Program-made: the position numbers and the translations under genes
The notes under the pieces: model-generated
What the model saw: the letters and a program-made list of their open reading frames with translations, nothing else
Database searches by the model: none
Told to the model about the DNA's origin: nothing
Shown: in pieces, positions 35,116-44,882 of the stretch
How positions within the stretch are numbered: position 1 is the first letter of the stretch
Layout: every line of letters starts with the position of its first letter
DNA from: Pseudomonadales bacterium
Lineage (GTDB): Bacteria > Pseudomonadota > Gammaproteobacteria > Pseudomonadales > Azotimanducaceae
Assembly (NCBI GenBank): GCA_041395945.1
Contig: JAWKZN010000001.1
Location: 62,001 to 126,000 of the forward strand
Length of the DNA stretch: 64,000 bases
Direction: 5' to 3'

Positions 35116-35667
35116 TCAGTGCCTGGGCGGCAGCTCAAGCTCGCCAGTGATCTTCGCGTCGAACGGATCGATGGCGGCCAGCGACCTGCCGCCTCCGCTC
35201 ATGCGGATCCAGCCGCTGGCGCCCTCGAACCTGCCGGTGCCGCCAACGATGTCTCCGAGCACTTCAAAGGTCGAAGTGTTATGAACAAAGTTGTAACAGA
35301 GCGTGCCGGGTGCGCTGGCGTTGTTTTCTATGTATATCTGATCGCCGCCGATGGTACGAATGACCGTCGAAAAGCCCACATACTGGAGCTCGACTCCGAC
35401 AGGCGCGCTGGTGTCCGGGTCAAACTCGCAGATGATCGAGAAGTCGGAAGCCAGATCTCCAACGTTGTCGATCCAGACCGGGCCAATTGTCCCACTCCCC
35501 TGGAGAGTGGAATGAAACCCGGGTTCGCCATTGCCATCCAGATCCGCGGCCGCTGAGCTTACAGCGACACCGGTCGCCCACATTTTGAGCTTCTTTGCCT
35601 CAGCAGGCTGACTCCAGCCGGACAGGGTGACGAGCGCGATACTCAGGAGACTCAGAATTCTGATCAT
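35116..35667 (-). CDS. Secreted protein of unknown function, possible beta-barrel (AOC/dirigent-like) fold
   Basis: Not firmly recognised. 183 residues with a signal peptide (about 1-24, cleavage near AEA|KKL). The C-terminal half VLGDIVGGTGRFEGASGWIR is a pattern seen in allene-oxide-cyclase/dirigent-like barrel proteins (GGTGRFxGAxG). Two cysteines (in SIICEFD and GTLCYNF) may form a disulfide in the periplasm. It has its own ribosome site AGGAAGGA and a hairpin in its leader. It is upstream of the TPR regulator on the same strand. Confidence 0.65.
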   Translation of the reverse strand: MIRILSLLSIALVTLSGWSQPAEAKKLKMWATGVAVSSAAADLDGNGEPGFHSTLQGSGTIGPVWIDNVGDLASDFSIICEFDPDTSAPVGVELQYVGFSTVIRTIGGDQIYIENNASAPGTLCYNFVHNTSTFEVLGDIVGGTGRFEGASGWIRMSGGGRSLAAIDPFDAKITGELELPPRH

Positions 35668-35676
35668 GTCCTTCCT

Positions 35677-35729
35677 CCCGTTATGGTGCGCTCCAGTCTT
35701 CCCGAACTGGGCGTTACGGTCCTAACGGG
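35677..35729 (-). promoter_or_regulatory. Leader hairpin directly before the ribosome site of the secreted-protein gene
   Basis: Reading the minus strand, CCCGTTA (35723-35729) pairs with TAACGGG (35677-35683) and an inner CCAGT pairs with ACTGG (35693-35710). The 3' arm abuts the Shine-Dalgarno AGGAAGGA before the ATG at 35667. It could stabilise the mRNA or gate translation. Confidence 0.35.
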
Positions 35730-35840
35730 AGTCTGATTTCCGGCTAAATTCCGTACCTGGCCTGGTTTGCCGAAGTCTTACTGGCTGGGTGCCGCACCCG
35801 GACGTGGGATTCAGCTGCTGCTCGCGCCTGCCTCCTGGTA

Positions 35841-37522
<1,682 letters not shown>

Positions 37523-37526
<4 letters not shown>

Positions 37527-37678
37527 TTCCTCAGGCGTTTGGTCAGTCTCCTTTGTACCACATCCTGCCAGACGGGCAGCGTCCGGACCATCCGCAGTGC
37601 GGTCACCACTGACTTCTGGATCGGTCGTGAAGTGGAGCTGGCCGGGCTTGTGAACACCCGGTTGATACCCGATCGCAT
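37523..37678 (-). CDS. Possible small cationic protein upstream of the acyl-CoA synthetase
   Basis: A 51-codon ORF beginning MRSGINRVFTSPASS and ending in an amphipathic basic stretch (KSVVTALRMVRTL ... RRLTKRLRN). Not recognised. Its stop overlaps the TTG start of the acyl-CoA synthetase as TTGA, the same coupling seen at three other junctions in this window. The AGAGG ribosome-like site directly abuts the ATG, which is too close, so expression is uncertain. It could be a leader peptide. Confidence 0.3.
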
Positions 37679-37719
37679 CCTCTATCGATGAGATCCGGGC
37701 TATGCGTATACAAAAAGAA

Positions 37720-37795
37720 TGGTGGGTCGTCTGGGACTCGAACCCAGGACCAACAGGTTAAAAGCCCGGTGCTCTACCAACTGAGCTAACGACCC
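37720..37795 (-). tRNA. tRNA-Lys (UUU anticodon)
   Basis: A 76-nt tRNA on the minus strand, with the CCA end encoded. The acceptor stem GGGTCGT pairs with ACGACCC, the D-arm AGCTCAGTTGGTAGAGC is canonical, the anticodon loop is CTTTTAA (anticodon TTT, lysine), and the T arm GGTTCGAGTCC is canonical. A T-rich run follows the 3' end. In Pseudomonas a tRNA-Lys lies next to queC; here about 4.5 kb of other genes intervene. Confidence 0.95.
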
Positions 37796-37893
37796 AGAGT
37801 GCCTCGCCAGGCTTGAGCCCGTATTAGAGGGCCTGCGCAATGCGGGGGACGGTGGAAAAAGAGCGCGAATTGTAGCCACCTGGCTGGTGCTTC

Positions 37894-38799
37894 TCAACCC
37901 TTGCGGACCGGTCTGCGGCGGGCATTGTCCCGGATGGCGTCCGCGATGCGGGGAATGACCGCGCCAGGCAGATCATGGGCCATACTTTCGATCACCAGCA
38001 GCCCGGCGCCGGCAATCGAATCGCGGACATCGGTGCCGCAGGCGAGGGGCACCAGCGGATCCTCCGCGCCATGAATCACCAGCGCAGGCGCCTGAATCTC
38101 ACCCAGCTTCGCCACCCGGGAGTCACCGGAGGCGATGCTTGCGAGGAGATGACGGCTGTTGCCGTCCGGATAGAAGGCCCGCTCGAAGCTGCGTGCTGCG
38201 GTCTCCCGGATGGTTGCTTCGTCTGGCGGGAAACCCGGGCTGCCGAGTATGCGCGCGCTTTCGAGGGCTTCGGCGATCGCCCCTTCCCGGGTGCCGGCGG
38301 GATTCTTCGGCGCGGCGAGCCAGGCAGCGGCCTCGGGACCCGGTCTGGGCAATCCGCGACGGCCGGAGGTGGCGCTGATGGAGACCAGGGTGGCGACACG
38401 GTCCGGATGGCGAATGGCGAGCAGCTGAGCGATGGCGCCACCGTTGGAGAGGCCGACTACATGGGCGCTCGGAATATCCAGAGCTTCGAGCAACGCGGCC
38501 GCGTCGTCGGCCATGTCTTCCAGGGTATAAGGCGCGCTGACCTGCTCCCGGGCGCGAGCCTGGCGAAAGGCTTCGGGTATATCCGCCGGGCCCCAGTCGT
38601 GGCAACGGGTCGACAGACCGACATCCCGATTGTCGTAGACGATGACGCGGAAACCCCGCTCGATCAGCGCATCGATGAAGCGTTCGGGCCACTGCACGAG
38701 CTGCACACCGAGGCCGTGGACGAGAAGCAGGGGTTCGCCACCCGCTTCTCCCCGGCACTCGTATTCAATTTCTATCGATCCTGCTGCTGCTCTGGCCAC
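37894..38799 (-). CDS. Alpha/beta hydrolase
   Basis: A 301-residue hydrolase of the epoxide hydrolase/haloperoxidase-like group. LLLVHGLG supplies the oxyanion hole (about 24-31), the nucleophile serine lies in VVGLSNGGAIA (about 115), an acid occurs in VIHGAEDPLVP, and the base is expected in the ESMAHDLPG segment near the end. Substrate unknown. It is on the minus strand behind the XRE regulator gene and may be its target. No signal peptide. Confidence 0.85.
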   Translation of the reverse strand: MARAAAGSIEIEYECRGEAGGEPLLLVHGLGVQLVQWPERFIDALIERGFRVIVYDNRDVGLSTRCHDWGPADIPEAFRQARAREQVSAPYTLEDMADDAAALLEALDIPSAHVVGLSNGGAIAQLLAIRHPDRVATLVSISATSGRRGLPRPGPEAAAWLAAPKNPAGTREGAIAEALESARILGSPGFPPDEATIRETAARSFERAFYPDGNSRHLLASIASGDSRVAKLGEIQAPALVIHGAEDPLVPLACGTDVRDSIAGAGLLVIESMAHDLPGAVIPRIADAIRDNARRRPVRKG

Positions 38800-38853
38800 T
38801 TCGGAAAGCCTCCTGATTTGTATTGCAGTGTACAGGCTCAGCGGGCGCGGGCG

Positions 38854-39681
38854 TCATGGCGCCAGCGTTTCCAGAGACTGCCGGGTTTCATCATCCGCCG
38901 GATAGAACGACTCCACCGAAAGTTCTTCGAGGGTCACGTTCCGGGCAGCCCCGAAATGCGCAAGCATGGTGAAGAGACTGTAGTCACGGCCATCCTTGCG
39001 CAGGGTCATGATCAGTGCGGGAGGCGGTGCGGACGTCCAGTCCGGCAGCTGCCAGTGTGCGGGTGCCTCGGGGTGCGCGACGATCTCCTCGATCAGCTCC
39101 GGCAGGTGCGGATCGCGGGGATTGTGCAGCAGTGCCCTTCGTGCCCGCTGCAGAAAAGACCAGGCCAGGTCTTCCCAGTTGACGATGAAGGGCTTCAGAC
39201 CCCGGTCGTGCAGGCAGAGGCGGGCGATCTGGAAGTGCATGGGCGAACCGATGTCGGCGAGTGCCTGTCCCATGTCCACGAACAGACCGAAGAAACGCAG
39301 TGCACCGGCATTCGCCATCACCAGGTTCCAGCGGCCATCGAGGACGATCGCCGGGAAGGGTTCGTGGTGATTGAGGGTTGCCTGCAGCGCGGACTGAAAT
39401 GTACTCATGGCCTTGCTGTCCAGAGGCTGTTCGGAGAATCCGGCGGCGAAACCCGCGCTCTGCAGCAGGGCGTTGCGCTCCCGCAGGGGGACGTCCAGGG
39501 TGTCGGCGAGCGCCAGCACCATGCCGCGGCTGGGGTTCGATCGGCCGGTTTCGAGAAAACTGATGTGGCGCTGGGAAATGCCGGAATGACTGGAAAGTCC
39601 CAGCTGGCTCATGCGCCGGTGCCGGCGCCAGTCTTTGAGCATGCGGCCGAATTCCGGGGCCTGGATGAGTGCTTCACTCAT
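38854..39681 (-). CDS. XRE-family transcriptional regulator with MmyB-like ligand-binding domain
   Basis: A 275-residue DNA-binding protein. The N-terminal helix-turn-helix (about 12-70, RRMSQLGLSSHSGISQRHISFLE) is followed by the MmyB-like ligand-binding domain from about 90 on (PAIVLDGRWNLVMANAGALRFF, HDRGLKPFIVNW, DYSLFTMLAHFGAARNVTLEEL). Such regulators sense fatty acids or related ligands and usually control adjacent enzymes. The hydrolase gene lies 55 bases downstream. A small inverted repeat ATTAC/GTAAT (39742-39758) lies upstream of its start and is a weak operator candidate. Confidence 0.85.
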   Translation of the reverse strand: MSEALIQAPEFGRMLKDWRRHRRMSQLGLSSHSGISQRHISFLETGRSNPSRGMVLALADTLDVPLRERNALLQSAGFAAGFSEQPLDSKAMSTFQSALQATLNHHEPFPAIVLDGRWNLVMANAGALRFFGLFVDMGQALADIGSPMHFQIARLCLHDRGLKPFIVNWEDLAWSFLQRARRALLHNPRDPHLPELIEEIVAHPEAPAHWQLPDWTSAPPPALIMTLRKDGRDYSLFTMLAHFGAARNVTLEELSVESFYPADDETRQSLETLAP

Positions 39682-39836
39682 GCGGATTACTCCTGCTGCG
39701 ATCCTGCTGGCAGAAGTTTAACCAGATCAGGATGCCGGACCATTACCTTGCTCGTAATTGGCTGGATTACCTGGGAAGCCTGGCGTGGTGCCGTGATGAA
39801 ATGGCTGTCCTGCGCGCTGCCCGCCTGTCTGTACGC

Positions 39837-40250
39837 CTATACGTCGAACCGATTGCGCTCGGTGTGATTGCGCAGGAAGTCCCAGATCTGCCGGTCCAGC
39901 TCCGGGTCATGCACTTCCGCCCAGGCGTGCAGTTCAATGAGCAGTGACATGCCTTTGCTGTGCCAGTCGGTGACCTGACTCAGGAGCAGGCCGGCCGGCT
40001 CGCTGGCCGTGAAAGCGCCGCGCGCCTCCGCGCCCGGTGCATCGCTGCCCGCTTTGAACAGATCCCGCAGTTCGGCCACATCGGCGAAACGGTTGGCGAC
40101 GGCGCGGTCGGCATCCTGGGCCAGCGCCAGCAGGAGCATGGTCATCATGCCGCTGCTGGCGGCGTGATACTTCGAGGTGAGCTGGGGACCGATATCGGTC
40201 GCCAGTTTTACCGCGATGTCCATCAGGGCCTGATTCGGTCGGGGTATCAC
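39837..40250 (-). CDS. Uncharacterised helical protein coupled to a phosphotransferase
   Basis: A 137-residue, mainly helical soluble protein, unknown in function (MIPRPNQALMDIAVKLATD, GMMTMLLLALAQDADRAVAN, ELDRQIWDFLRNHTERNRFD). It overlaps the phosphotransferase gene by 4 bases, so the pair is a single unit; in other Proteobacteria a similar short protein accompanies an aminoglycoside-phosphotransferase-like gene in lipid and sterol catabolic loci (recollection, not checked). Confidence 0.65.
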   Translation of the reverse strand: MIPRPNQALMDIAVKLATDIGPQLTSKYHAASSGMMTMLLLALAQDADRAVANRFADVAELRDLFKAGSDAPGAEARGAFTASEPAGLLLSQVTDWHSKGMSLLIELHAWAEVHDPELDRQIWDFLRNHTERNRFDV

Positions 40251-41284
40251 AACAGTCCCTCGGTATAGGTGTGTGTGGTGGCCGGGTGCAGCCGATCAAC
40301 CAGGACACGGTTCTGCCGGTCGGTCATCAGCCAGCCCGCCACGGCCAGAATGGGTTCCTTGCTGGTGCCATTGGCATAGTCTTCGGCGGACGAGATCCAG
40401 ATCGCCAGGCCTTTGAGGGAAGCAAACACCTGCCACCAGCGGAAAATTCGTCGGTCCACCCGGCGCCCGGCCGCGGCCTCCCAGATCTCGATCGCCTTTT
40501 CCCGGGGCAGCAGGCCCCCCGCGAGATGTCGTTCGGGCCAGCCCCAGAGGGGATCGCAGGACCAGGCCAGGTCCTCGAGGGGATCGCCGATGTGGGCCAT
40601 CTCCCAGTCCAGAACTGCGGAGATCTCGCCTTCGGGGTTGTAGAGGAAATTGCCCGTGCGGAAGTCGCCGTGCACCAGGCACAGATCCTCTGAAGCCGGT
40701 GGCAGATTGCGCTGCAGCCAGCGGATAGTGGCTTCGGCCACCGGCTGGGGATGGAGGGCGTCGGTGCGGATCACGCCGCTCCAGTAGTCGAGTTCGTGTC
40801 GGGCGGCATGTTGCGGCACCTTCATGAAGTCCCGCAGGCCCAGCGTGTCAATGTCCATCGAGGCGAGCCGGCCCATCAGCGTCCATTTCCTGGTACCGAT
40901 TTTTTCTCTGAACTTGTCGAAGGGGGGCTGCCCGAGACTGGCGAGGGCAGACTCGCAACCGGCCACTTCCGCCATCAGGGAGAAGGGCCGCTCCAGTGGT
41001 GTGTCGCCTTCTTCGAGGAGCAGCGGTTCCGGTACCGGAAATCCTGCGCAGTACACGGCTTCATAGGTCCGGTATTCGTGGCGGCGTTCGGTGTCGATCA
41101 GACTGGTGACGGGATCCCGGCGCAGGATGATCCGCCGCGGCGTATCCGCTACCCGCAGCTGCACCCGGAAGGTTTCCCGGGACGCTCCGCCGGGGATCTG
41201 CTCGATCGATTCGAGCGCGACCGTTTGTCCCCAGCGGGCCTCGAGATAGGCGACGAGATGTTTGCCGATGTTCGCAGCCGACAA
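40247..41284 (-). CDS. Aminoglycoside phosphotransferase (APH)-family kinase
   Basis: A 345-residue kinase of the ACAD10/APH-like group. IPGGASRETFRVQL near the N terminus, the catalytic loop CLVHGDFRTGNFLYNPEG and the metal site VLDWEMAHIGDP are visible. These proteins phosphorylate small hydroxylated metabolites, for example hydroxy-acyl intermediates, in lipid degradation; drug resistance is unlikely. The start is TTG at 41284, with GGGAG about eight bases upstream inside the preceding P450 remnant. Confidence 0.82.
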   Translation of the reverse strand: MSAANIGKHLVAYLEARWGQTVALESIEQIPGGASRETFRVQLRVADTPRRIILRRDPVTSLIDTERRHEYRTYEAVYCAGFPVPEPLLLEEGDTPLERPFSLMAEVAGCESALASLGQPPFDKFREKIGTRKWTLMGRLASMDIDTLGLRDFMKVPQHAARHELDYWSGVIRTDALHPQPVAEATIRWLQRNLPPASEDLCLVHGDFRTGNFLYNPEGEISAVLDWEMAHIGDPLEDLAWSCDPLWGWPERHLAGGLLPREKAIEIWEAAAGRRVDRRIFRWWQVFASLKGLAIWISSAEDYANGTSKEPILAVAGWLMTDRQNRVLVDRLHPATTHTYTEGLL

Positions 41285-41287
41285 GGG

Positions 41288-41446
41288 TCAGCTCCCGCCC
41301 TCGGCTCGCGAAGCTTTGAGCCGAAAGCGGATCGGCTGATTGGCGCGCAGCCAGGCAAAGGCTTCGAGGGGATGACCGGCCCGGGCATAGACTTCCGGTG
41401 CGATGACGTCGGCGTCGTGAAATTCGTAAGCTCGATCGGGATGCAT
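41288..41446 (-). pseudogene. Cytochrome P450 N-terminal remnant (52 codons)
   Basis: A short ORF beginning MHPDRAYEFHDADVIAP and continuing EVYARAGHPLEAFAWLRANQ before PIRFRLKASRAEGGS. The GxPxEAFAWLRANxPI pattern is the conserved N-terminal part of bacterial cytochromes P450 (A-helix region, as in CYP125/142-like enzymes). The rest of the gene, with I-helix, ExxR and heme-binding Cys, is missing, and the APH-like gene begins three bases behind its stop. It is thus a decayed P450, possibly retained as a translated leader. Confidence 0.55.
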
Positions 41447-41580
41447 GAGAAATGTGCTCTGTGGGCAGACAACGGCTTACGGTAGCGGTTTTGCAACTGC
41501 AGATGCAATTACTCTAGGATGGCGCTCCGGCCTCGGGCGAAAGTCCGGCAGAGCAGAAAAACTTCAGGGGGAAGGACGGT

Positions 41581-42399
41581 ATGGGCACAGCCCTCGTGGA
41601 TCAGCATGCGCTGATCACTGGTGGTGGCAGCGGCATCGGCCTGGCGGCGGCCCGGGCCTTCGCCGCGGATGGTGCGCGGGTGACCCTGGTGGGGCGCACC
41701 GTCGAAAAACTGGCCCAGGCGGCTGCCACTTTTTCCGATCCTGACCGAGTCCACTTCTTTGCGGCGGATGTGTCCAGCGAAAATGAGATCGCCACTGTCG
41801 TCGAAGCCGCCAGCGCACTCGCGCCGCTCACCATCGCGGTGGCCAATGCCGGATCCGGCGACATCGCGCCCCTGGTGGCTACTGACTCGGACAAGTGGGA
41901 GTGGGTACTCAGGACCAATCTCAGTGGTACTTTCCACACCTTCAAACATGCCGGGCGCGCGATTGCCAATGCCGGCGGTGGTGCGCTCTGTGCCATTTCG
42001 TCCATCGCCGGTGTGCGCACGCACCGCTTCATGCACGCCTACTGTGTGAGCAAGGCCGGCATCGACATGCTGGTGCGCACAGTGGCGGACGAGCTGGGTG
42101 TGGCCGGGGTGAGAGTGAACAGTGTATGCCCCGGACTCGTAGACACGGAACTCGCCCAGGGACTGTTTGCCAGCGAAGCGGTTCTCAAGGACTATCTGGA
42201 CTGCATGCCCCTGGGCCGCACGGGCGAGGTAGAGGACATCGCACAGGCGGTACGGTTTCTGTGTGGTCCTGAAGCTTCCTGGATTACCGGAGTCAATCTC
42301 AGTGTGGACGGGGGTCACCATCTGCGTCGTGGACCGGATTACGAGCCCTTCGCCCGGGCCCTGTTCGGCGATGATGTAACGGAAGGCAGATTCAGGTGA
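41581..42399 (+). CDS. Short-chain dehydrogenase/reductase
   Basis: NAD(P)-binding oxidoreductase of 272 residues. The cofactor motif GGGSGIGLAAA is at 14-24, VANAGSGDIAP follows, and the catalytic pair Y154/K158 lies in AYCVSKAG with a serine about 13 residues earlier (ISSIAG). The C-terminal VDGGHHLRRG closes the fold. Substrate unknown. It is divergent from the phosphotransferase unit (135 bp between starts) and begins a plus-strand run with a second SDR and an MFS transporter. Confidence 0.88.
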   Translation: MGTALVDQHALITGGGSGIGLAAARAFAADGARVTLVGRTVEKLAQAAATFSDPDRVHFFAADVSSENEIATVVEAASALAPLTIAVANAGSGDIAPLVATDSDKWEWVLRTNLSGTFHTFKHAGRAIANAGGGALCAISSIAGVRTHRFMHAYCVSKAGIDMLVRTVADELGVAGVRVNSVCPGLVDTELAQGLFASEAVLKDYLDCMPLGRTGEVEDIAQAVRFLCGPEASWITGVNLSVDGGHHLRRGPDYEPFARALFGDDVTEGRFR

Positions 42400-42439
42400 T
42401 CGTTCCTCAGACAGTACGTAAGCGGCAAGGGAGAAGAAG

Positions 42440-43216
42440 ATGGGACTGAGCCGGTTGAGCCGATCCGTAGCGGATAAGGTCGTGGTGATCACGGGCGCTG
42501 CCAGTGGCATGGGCAGGGCCACCGCACATCTGTTTGCGGACGAAGGTGCCCGGGTGGCTGCGATCGATGTCAATGCGGACGGTCTTGGCTCGGTTGTCGC
42601 AGAAATCGAAGGCAGCGGTGCCAGGGTGCGGGGCTGGACACTGGACTTAAGCGATGGCGCGGCGATTACCCGGGTGTTCGCAGAGATTGCCGAACACTTC
42701 GGCGGAATCGACATCCTGGTGAACAATGCAGGGATTTCCCGGTTTGCCCCGATCGATTCCGAAGACTACGAGGCTGCGTGGGACCTCTCTCTCAACGTGC
42801 TGCTCACCGCACACACCCGGACCATACGGGCGTCGCTGCCTCACCTGCGCAAGGCCGAGCATCCGCGCATCATCAACATCGCCTCCACCGAAGGCCTGGG
42901 CGCTACCCGCTTCGGCAGCCCTTACACGGCGGCAAAGACCGGGGTGATCGGTCTCACCCGATCCCTCGCCGTGGAACTGGGCGGGGAGGGCATCACCGTG
43001 AACTGTATCTGTCCTGGACCGATCAACACGGGCATGACCGCAGCCATCGCCGACGATGCCAAGGCGGAGTTTGCGCGACGGCGTGTTGCGCTGCGTCGTT
43101 ATGCAGAACCGGAAGAGGTCGCGCACGCTACCTTGAGCCTCGCACTGCCTGCCGCGAGCTTCGTGACCGGGGTTGCGCTGCCGGTCGATGGTGGCCTCAC
43201 CATCCGGAACGCCTGA
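42440..43216 (+). CDS. Short-chain dehydrogenase/reductase (second copy)
   Basis: A 258-residue SDR. The cofactor motif TGAASGMGRATA lies at 18-29, NNAGISRFAP near 95-104, and catalytic Y162/K166 in GSPYTAAKTG with S149 in NIASTEG. VDGGLTIRNA is the usual C-terminal end. Substrate unknown, perhaps a hydroxysteroid-like alcohol. It lies 40 bases behind the first SDR, with which it shares about one third identity by eye, and 3 bases before the transporter. Confidence 0.88.
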   Translation: MGLSRLSRSVADKVVVITGAASGMGRATAHLFADEGARVAAIDVNADGLGSVVAEIEGSGARVRGWTLDLSDGAAITRVFAEIAEHFGGIDILVNNAGISRFAPIDSEDYEAAWDLSLNVLLTAHTRTIRASLPHLRKAEHPRIINIASTEGLGATRFGSPYTAAKTGVIGLTRSLAVELGGEGITVNCICPGPINTGMTAAIADDAKAEFARRRVALRRYAEPEEVAHATLSLALPAASFVTGVALPVDGGLTIRNA

Positions 43217-43219
43217 GGC

Positions 43220-44659
43220 GTGGCCGGGCCTGTCATCGATCCCCTGCGGCCGCCGCAGGACTCCGGCGCTGCGGCTGCAGCGGCGAGTGCGGAGGCAGCC
43301 GATCGGGTGGCATGGCGCACCGTGCTGGGTTTTGGTGCACCGGGCTTAGGTGCCGGCTATATGTATCTGATGCTCGCGCTCTATGTCATGAAATTCTCCA
43401 CAGACGTGCTGCTTATCGCACCGGCGGTGATGGGACTGATCTTCTCTGTTTCCCGGATCTGGGATGCGGTTTCCGACCCGCTGGTGGGCTATCTTTCGGA
43501 TCGGACCCGGATAGCTTACGGCAGGCGCCGCAGCTGGATCCTTGCCAGCACGATTCCCATCGGAGCCGCCTTCATCATGGTGTTTGCACCGCCGGCAAGC
43601 CTGACTGGCGGCGCACTGGTTGCCTGGATGGCTGTCGCCATCATCGGCTTCTATTCGGCGATGACGGTGTTTTTTGTACCCCACCTGTCCCTGGGTGCGG
43701 AGCTGTCGAGGAGCTATCACGAACGCAGCCGGCTTTTTGGCGTGCGCCACGGGTTCTACACCTTCGGTTCGATTCTCTCGCTGGTGAGCTTCTATGTGCT
43801 GATTTCTGCCGAGCAGGAAGGGCCCGAGGCGGTGCGCGCCATAGCCAGGGACCTCGCGGTGCTGGTCGCCGTGGCCATGGCGCTGCTGATTTTCTTCGCC
43901 CTGGGTCAGATCAAGGAGCGTCCGGAATACCGCGGAAGGGTCAACGCCAATCCCTTCTTCGCCTTCCGGGACATCTGGCGCAATCCCCACGCCCGGCTGC
44001 TGATCGTGGTGACCTTCATCGAACACGTCGGCTCCGCAGCCATCGGCGCGCTGACCCTGTATGTTGCGCAGTACGTTGTCGAAGCGCCGCTGTGGGCGCC
44101 GGTGATGATTCTCTGCTACATGCTGCCGTCGTCACTGTCCGTACCTCTGTGGATTCCCCTGTCACGCCGTTTCGGCAAAGTGCGCCTGTGGATGTTCTCG
44201 ATGATTCTCACCGGGGTCTCCTTCGGCTGCATGTTCGCGCTGCCTTGGCTGGAAGGTACTACCTTGAAGATCGGCTACATCTGTGTGGCGGCAGCCTTCG
44301 CGGGTTTTGCAGCGGGCTGCGGTGGCACGCTGTCGCCGTCGATTCAGGGCGATGTGATCGACTACGACGAACTGCAGACCGGTGAACGCAAGGAAGGTTC
44401 GTACTTCGCGGCCTGGAACTTTGTCTACAAAGGGGCCACCGGTGTAATGCTGCTGCTGACCGGCTTTGTACTGCAGTTCTCCGGCTTTGTGCCGAACCAG
44501 GTCCAGCCCATCAATGTGCAGTTAGCCATGGTCACCCTGTACGGACTGTTTCCGCTGGTCTGTTACGGTGTCGGCGCTTTCATGTTCCGGAAGTTTTCTC
44601 TGGATGAGACGGCGCATGCGGAGATTCGGCGACAGCTGGACGAGCGGCGGGGGGTATAA
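43220..44659 (+). CDS. GPH-type MFS transporter (MFS_2 family)
   Basis: A 479-residue permease with twelve predicted helices. The motif DPLVGYLSDRTRIAYGRRRSW (shortened here) in loop 2-3 and GDVIDYDELQTGERKEGSYF in the second half are signatures of the glycoside-pentoside-hexuronide/sodium symporter family. In many catabolic loci such transporters carry steroids, sugars or organic acids; here the neighbours suggest an import role for a lipid-like substrate. GTG start with GAGG just upstream, overlapping no gene. Confidence 0.87.
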   Translation: MAGPVIDPLRPPQDSGAAAAAASAEAADRVAWRTVLGFGAPGLGAGYMYLMLALYVMKFSTDVLLIAPAVMGLIFSVSRIWDAVSDPLVGYLSDRTRIAYGRRRSWILASTIPIGAAFIMVFAPPASLTGGALVAWMAVAIIGFYSAMTVFFVPHLSLGAELSRSYHERSRLFGVRHGFYTFGSILSLVSFYVLISAEQEGPEAVRAIARDLAVLVAVAMALLIFFALGQIKERPEYRGRVNANPFFAFRDIWRNPHARLLIVVTFIEHVGSAAIGALTLYVAQYVVEAPLWAPVMILCYMLPSSLSVPLWIPLSRRFGKVRLWMFSMILTGVSFGCMFALPWLEGTTLKIGYICVAAAFAGFAAGCGGTLSPSIQGDVIDYDELQTGERKEGSYFAAWNFVYKGATGVMLLLTGFVLQFSGFVPNQVQPINVQLAMVTLYGLFPLVCYGVGAFMFRKFSLDETAHAEIRRQLDERRGV

Positions 44660-44882
44660 GGGGGAAGGAAGAGGGAAGCTCGATGGATTTTTTGTGGGCC
44701 ATCCGATGAGTTATCCGGCCTAGAAACATCCATCTGCCGTGGAGGTCGATCAAGGCGGTCTGGCTGGAGGAGCATGAGCTTGCTTTGTCTCTTCAGGCCG
44801 ATCCATCTATTGAAATACGGATGCCCAGGGCTTTCGGCGGGAAGTACCCGGAATCTCTGCGCCTTGTGCTCGATGAAAGCCG
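44660..44882. other. Gene-poor spacer between the transporter and HNH endonuclease genes
   Basis: No complete gene is seen. One plus-strand frame from about 44716 to 44886 encodes a plausible C-terminal fragment (WLEEHELALSLQADPSIEIR ... SLRLVLDESR) with no start codon; it may be another decayed gene but cannot be assigned. Confidence 0.35.

Noticed and set aside
39742..39758. ATTAC/GTAAT inverted repeat as an operator
   Set aside because: Only 5-bp arms, not repeated elsewhere near the XRE gene; too weak to call.
37975..39867. 630-codon plus-strand ORF
   Set aside because: Antisense of the alpha/beta hydrolase and XRE regulator genes, both with recognisable motifs on the other strand; no domain was seen in it.
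40247..41284. Aminoglycoside resistance kinase
   Set aside because: APH fold, but the sequence and neighbours resemble the ACAD10-like metabolic kinases, and no resistance context exists.
42778..44385. 535-codon plus-strand ORF overlapping SDR and transporter genes
   Set aside because: Out of frame with both, full of His/Arg/Gly; the SDR and MFS_2 motifs are in other frames.
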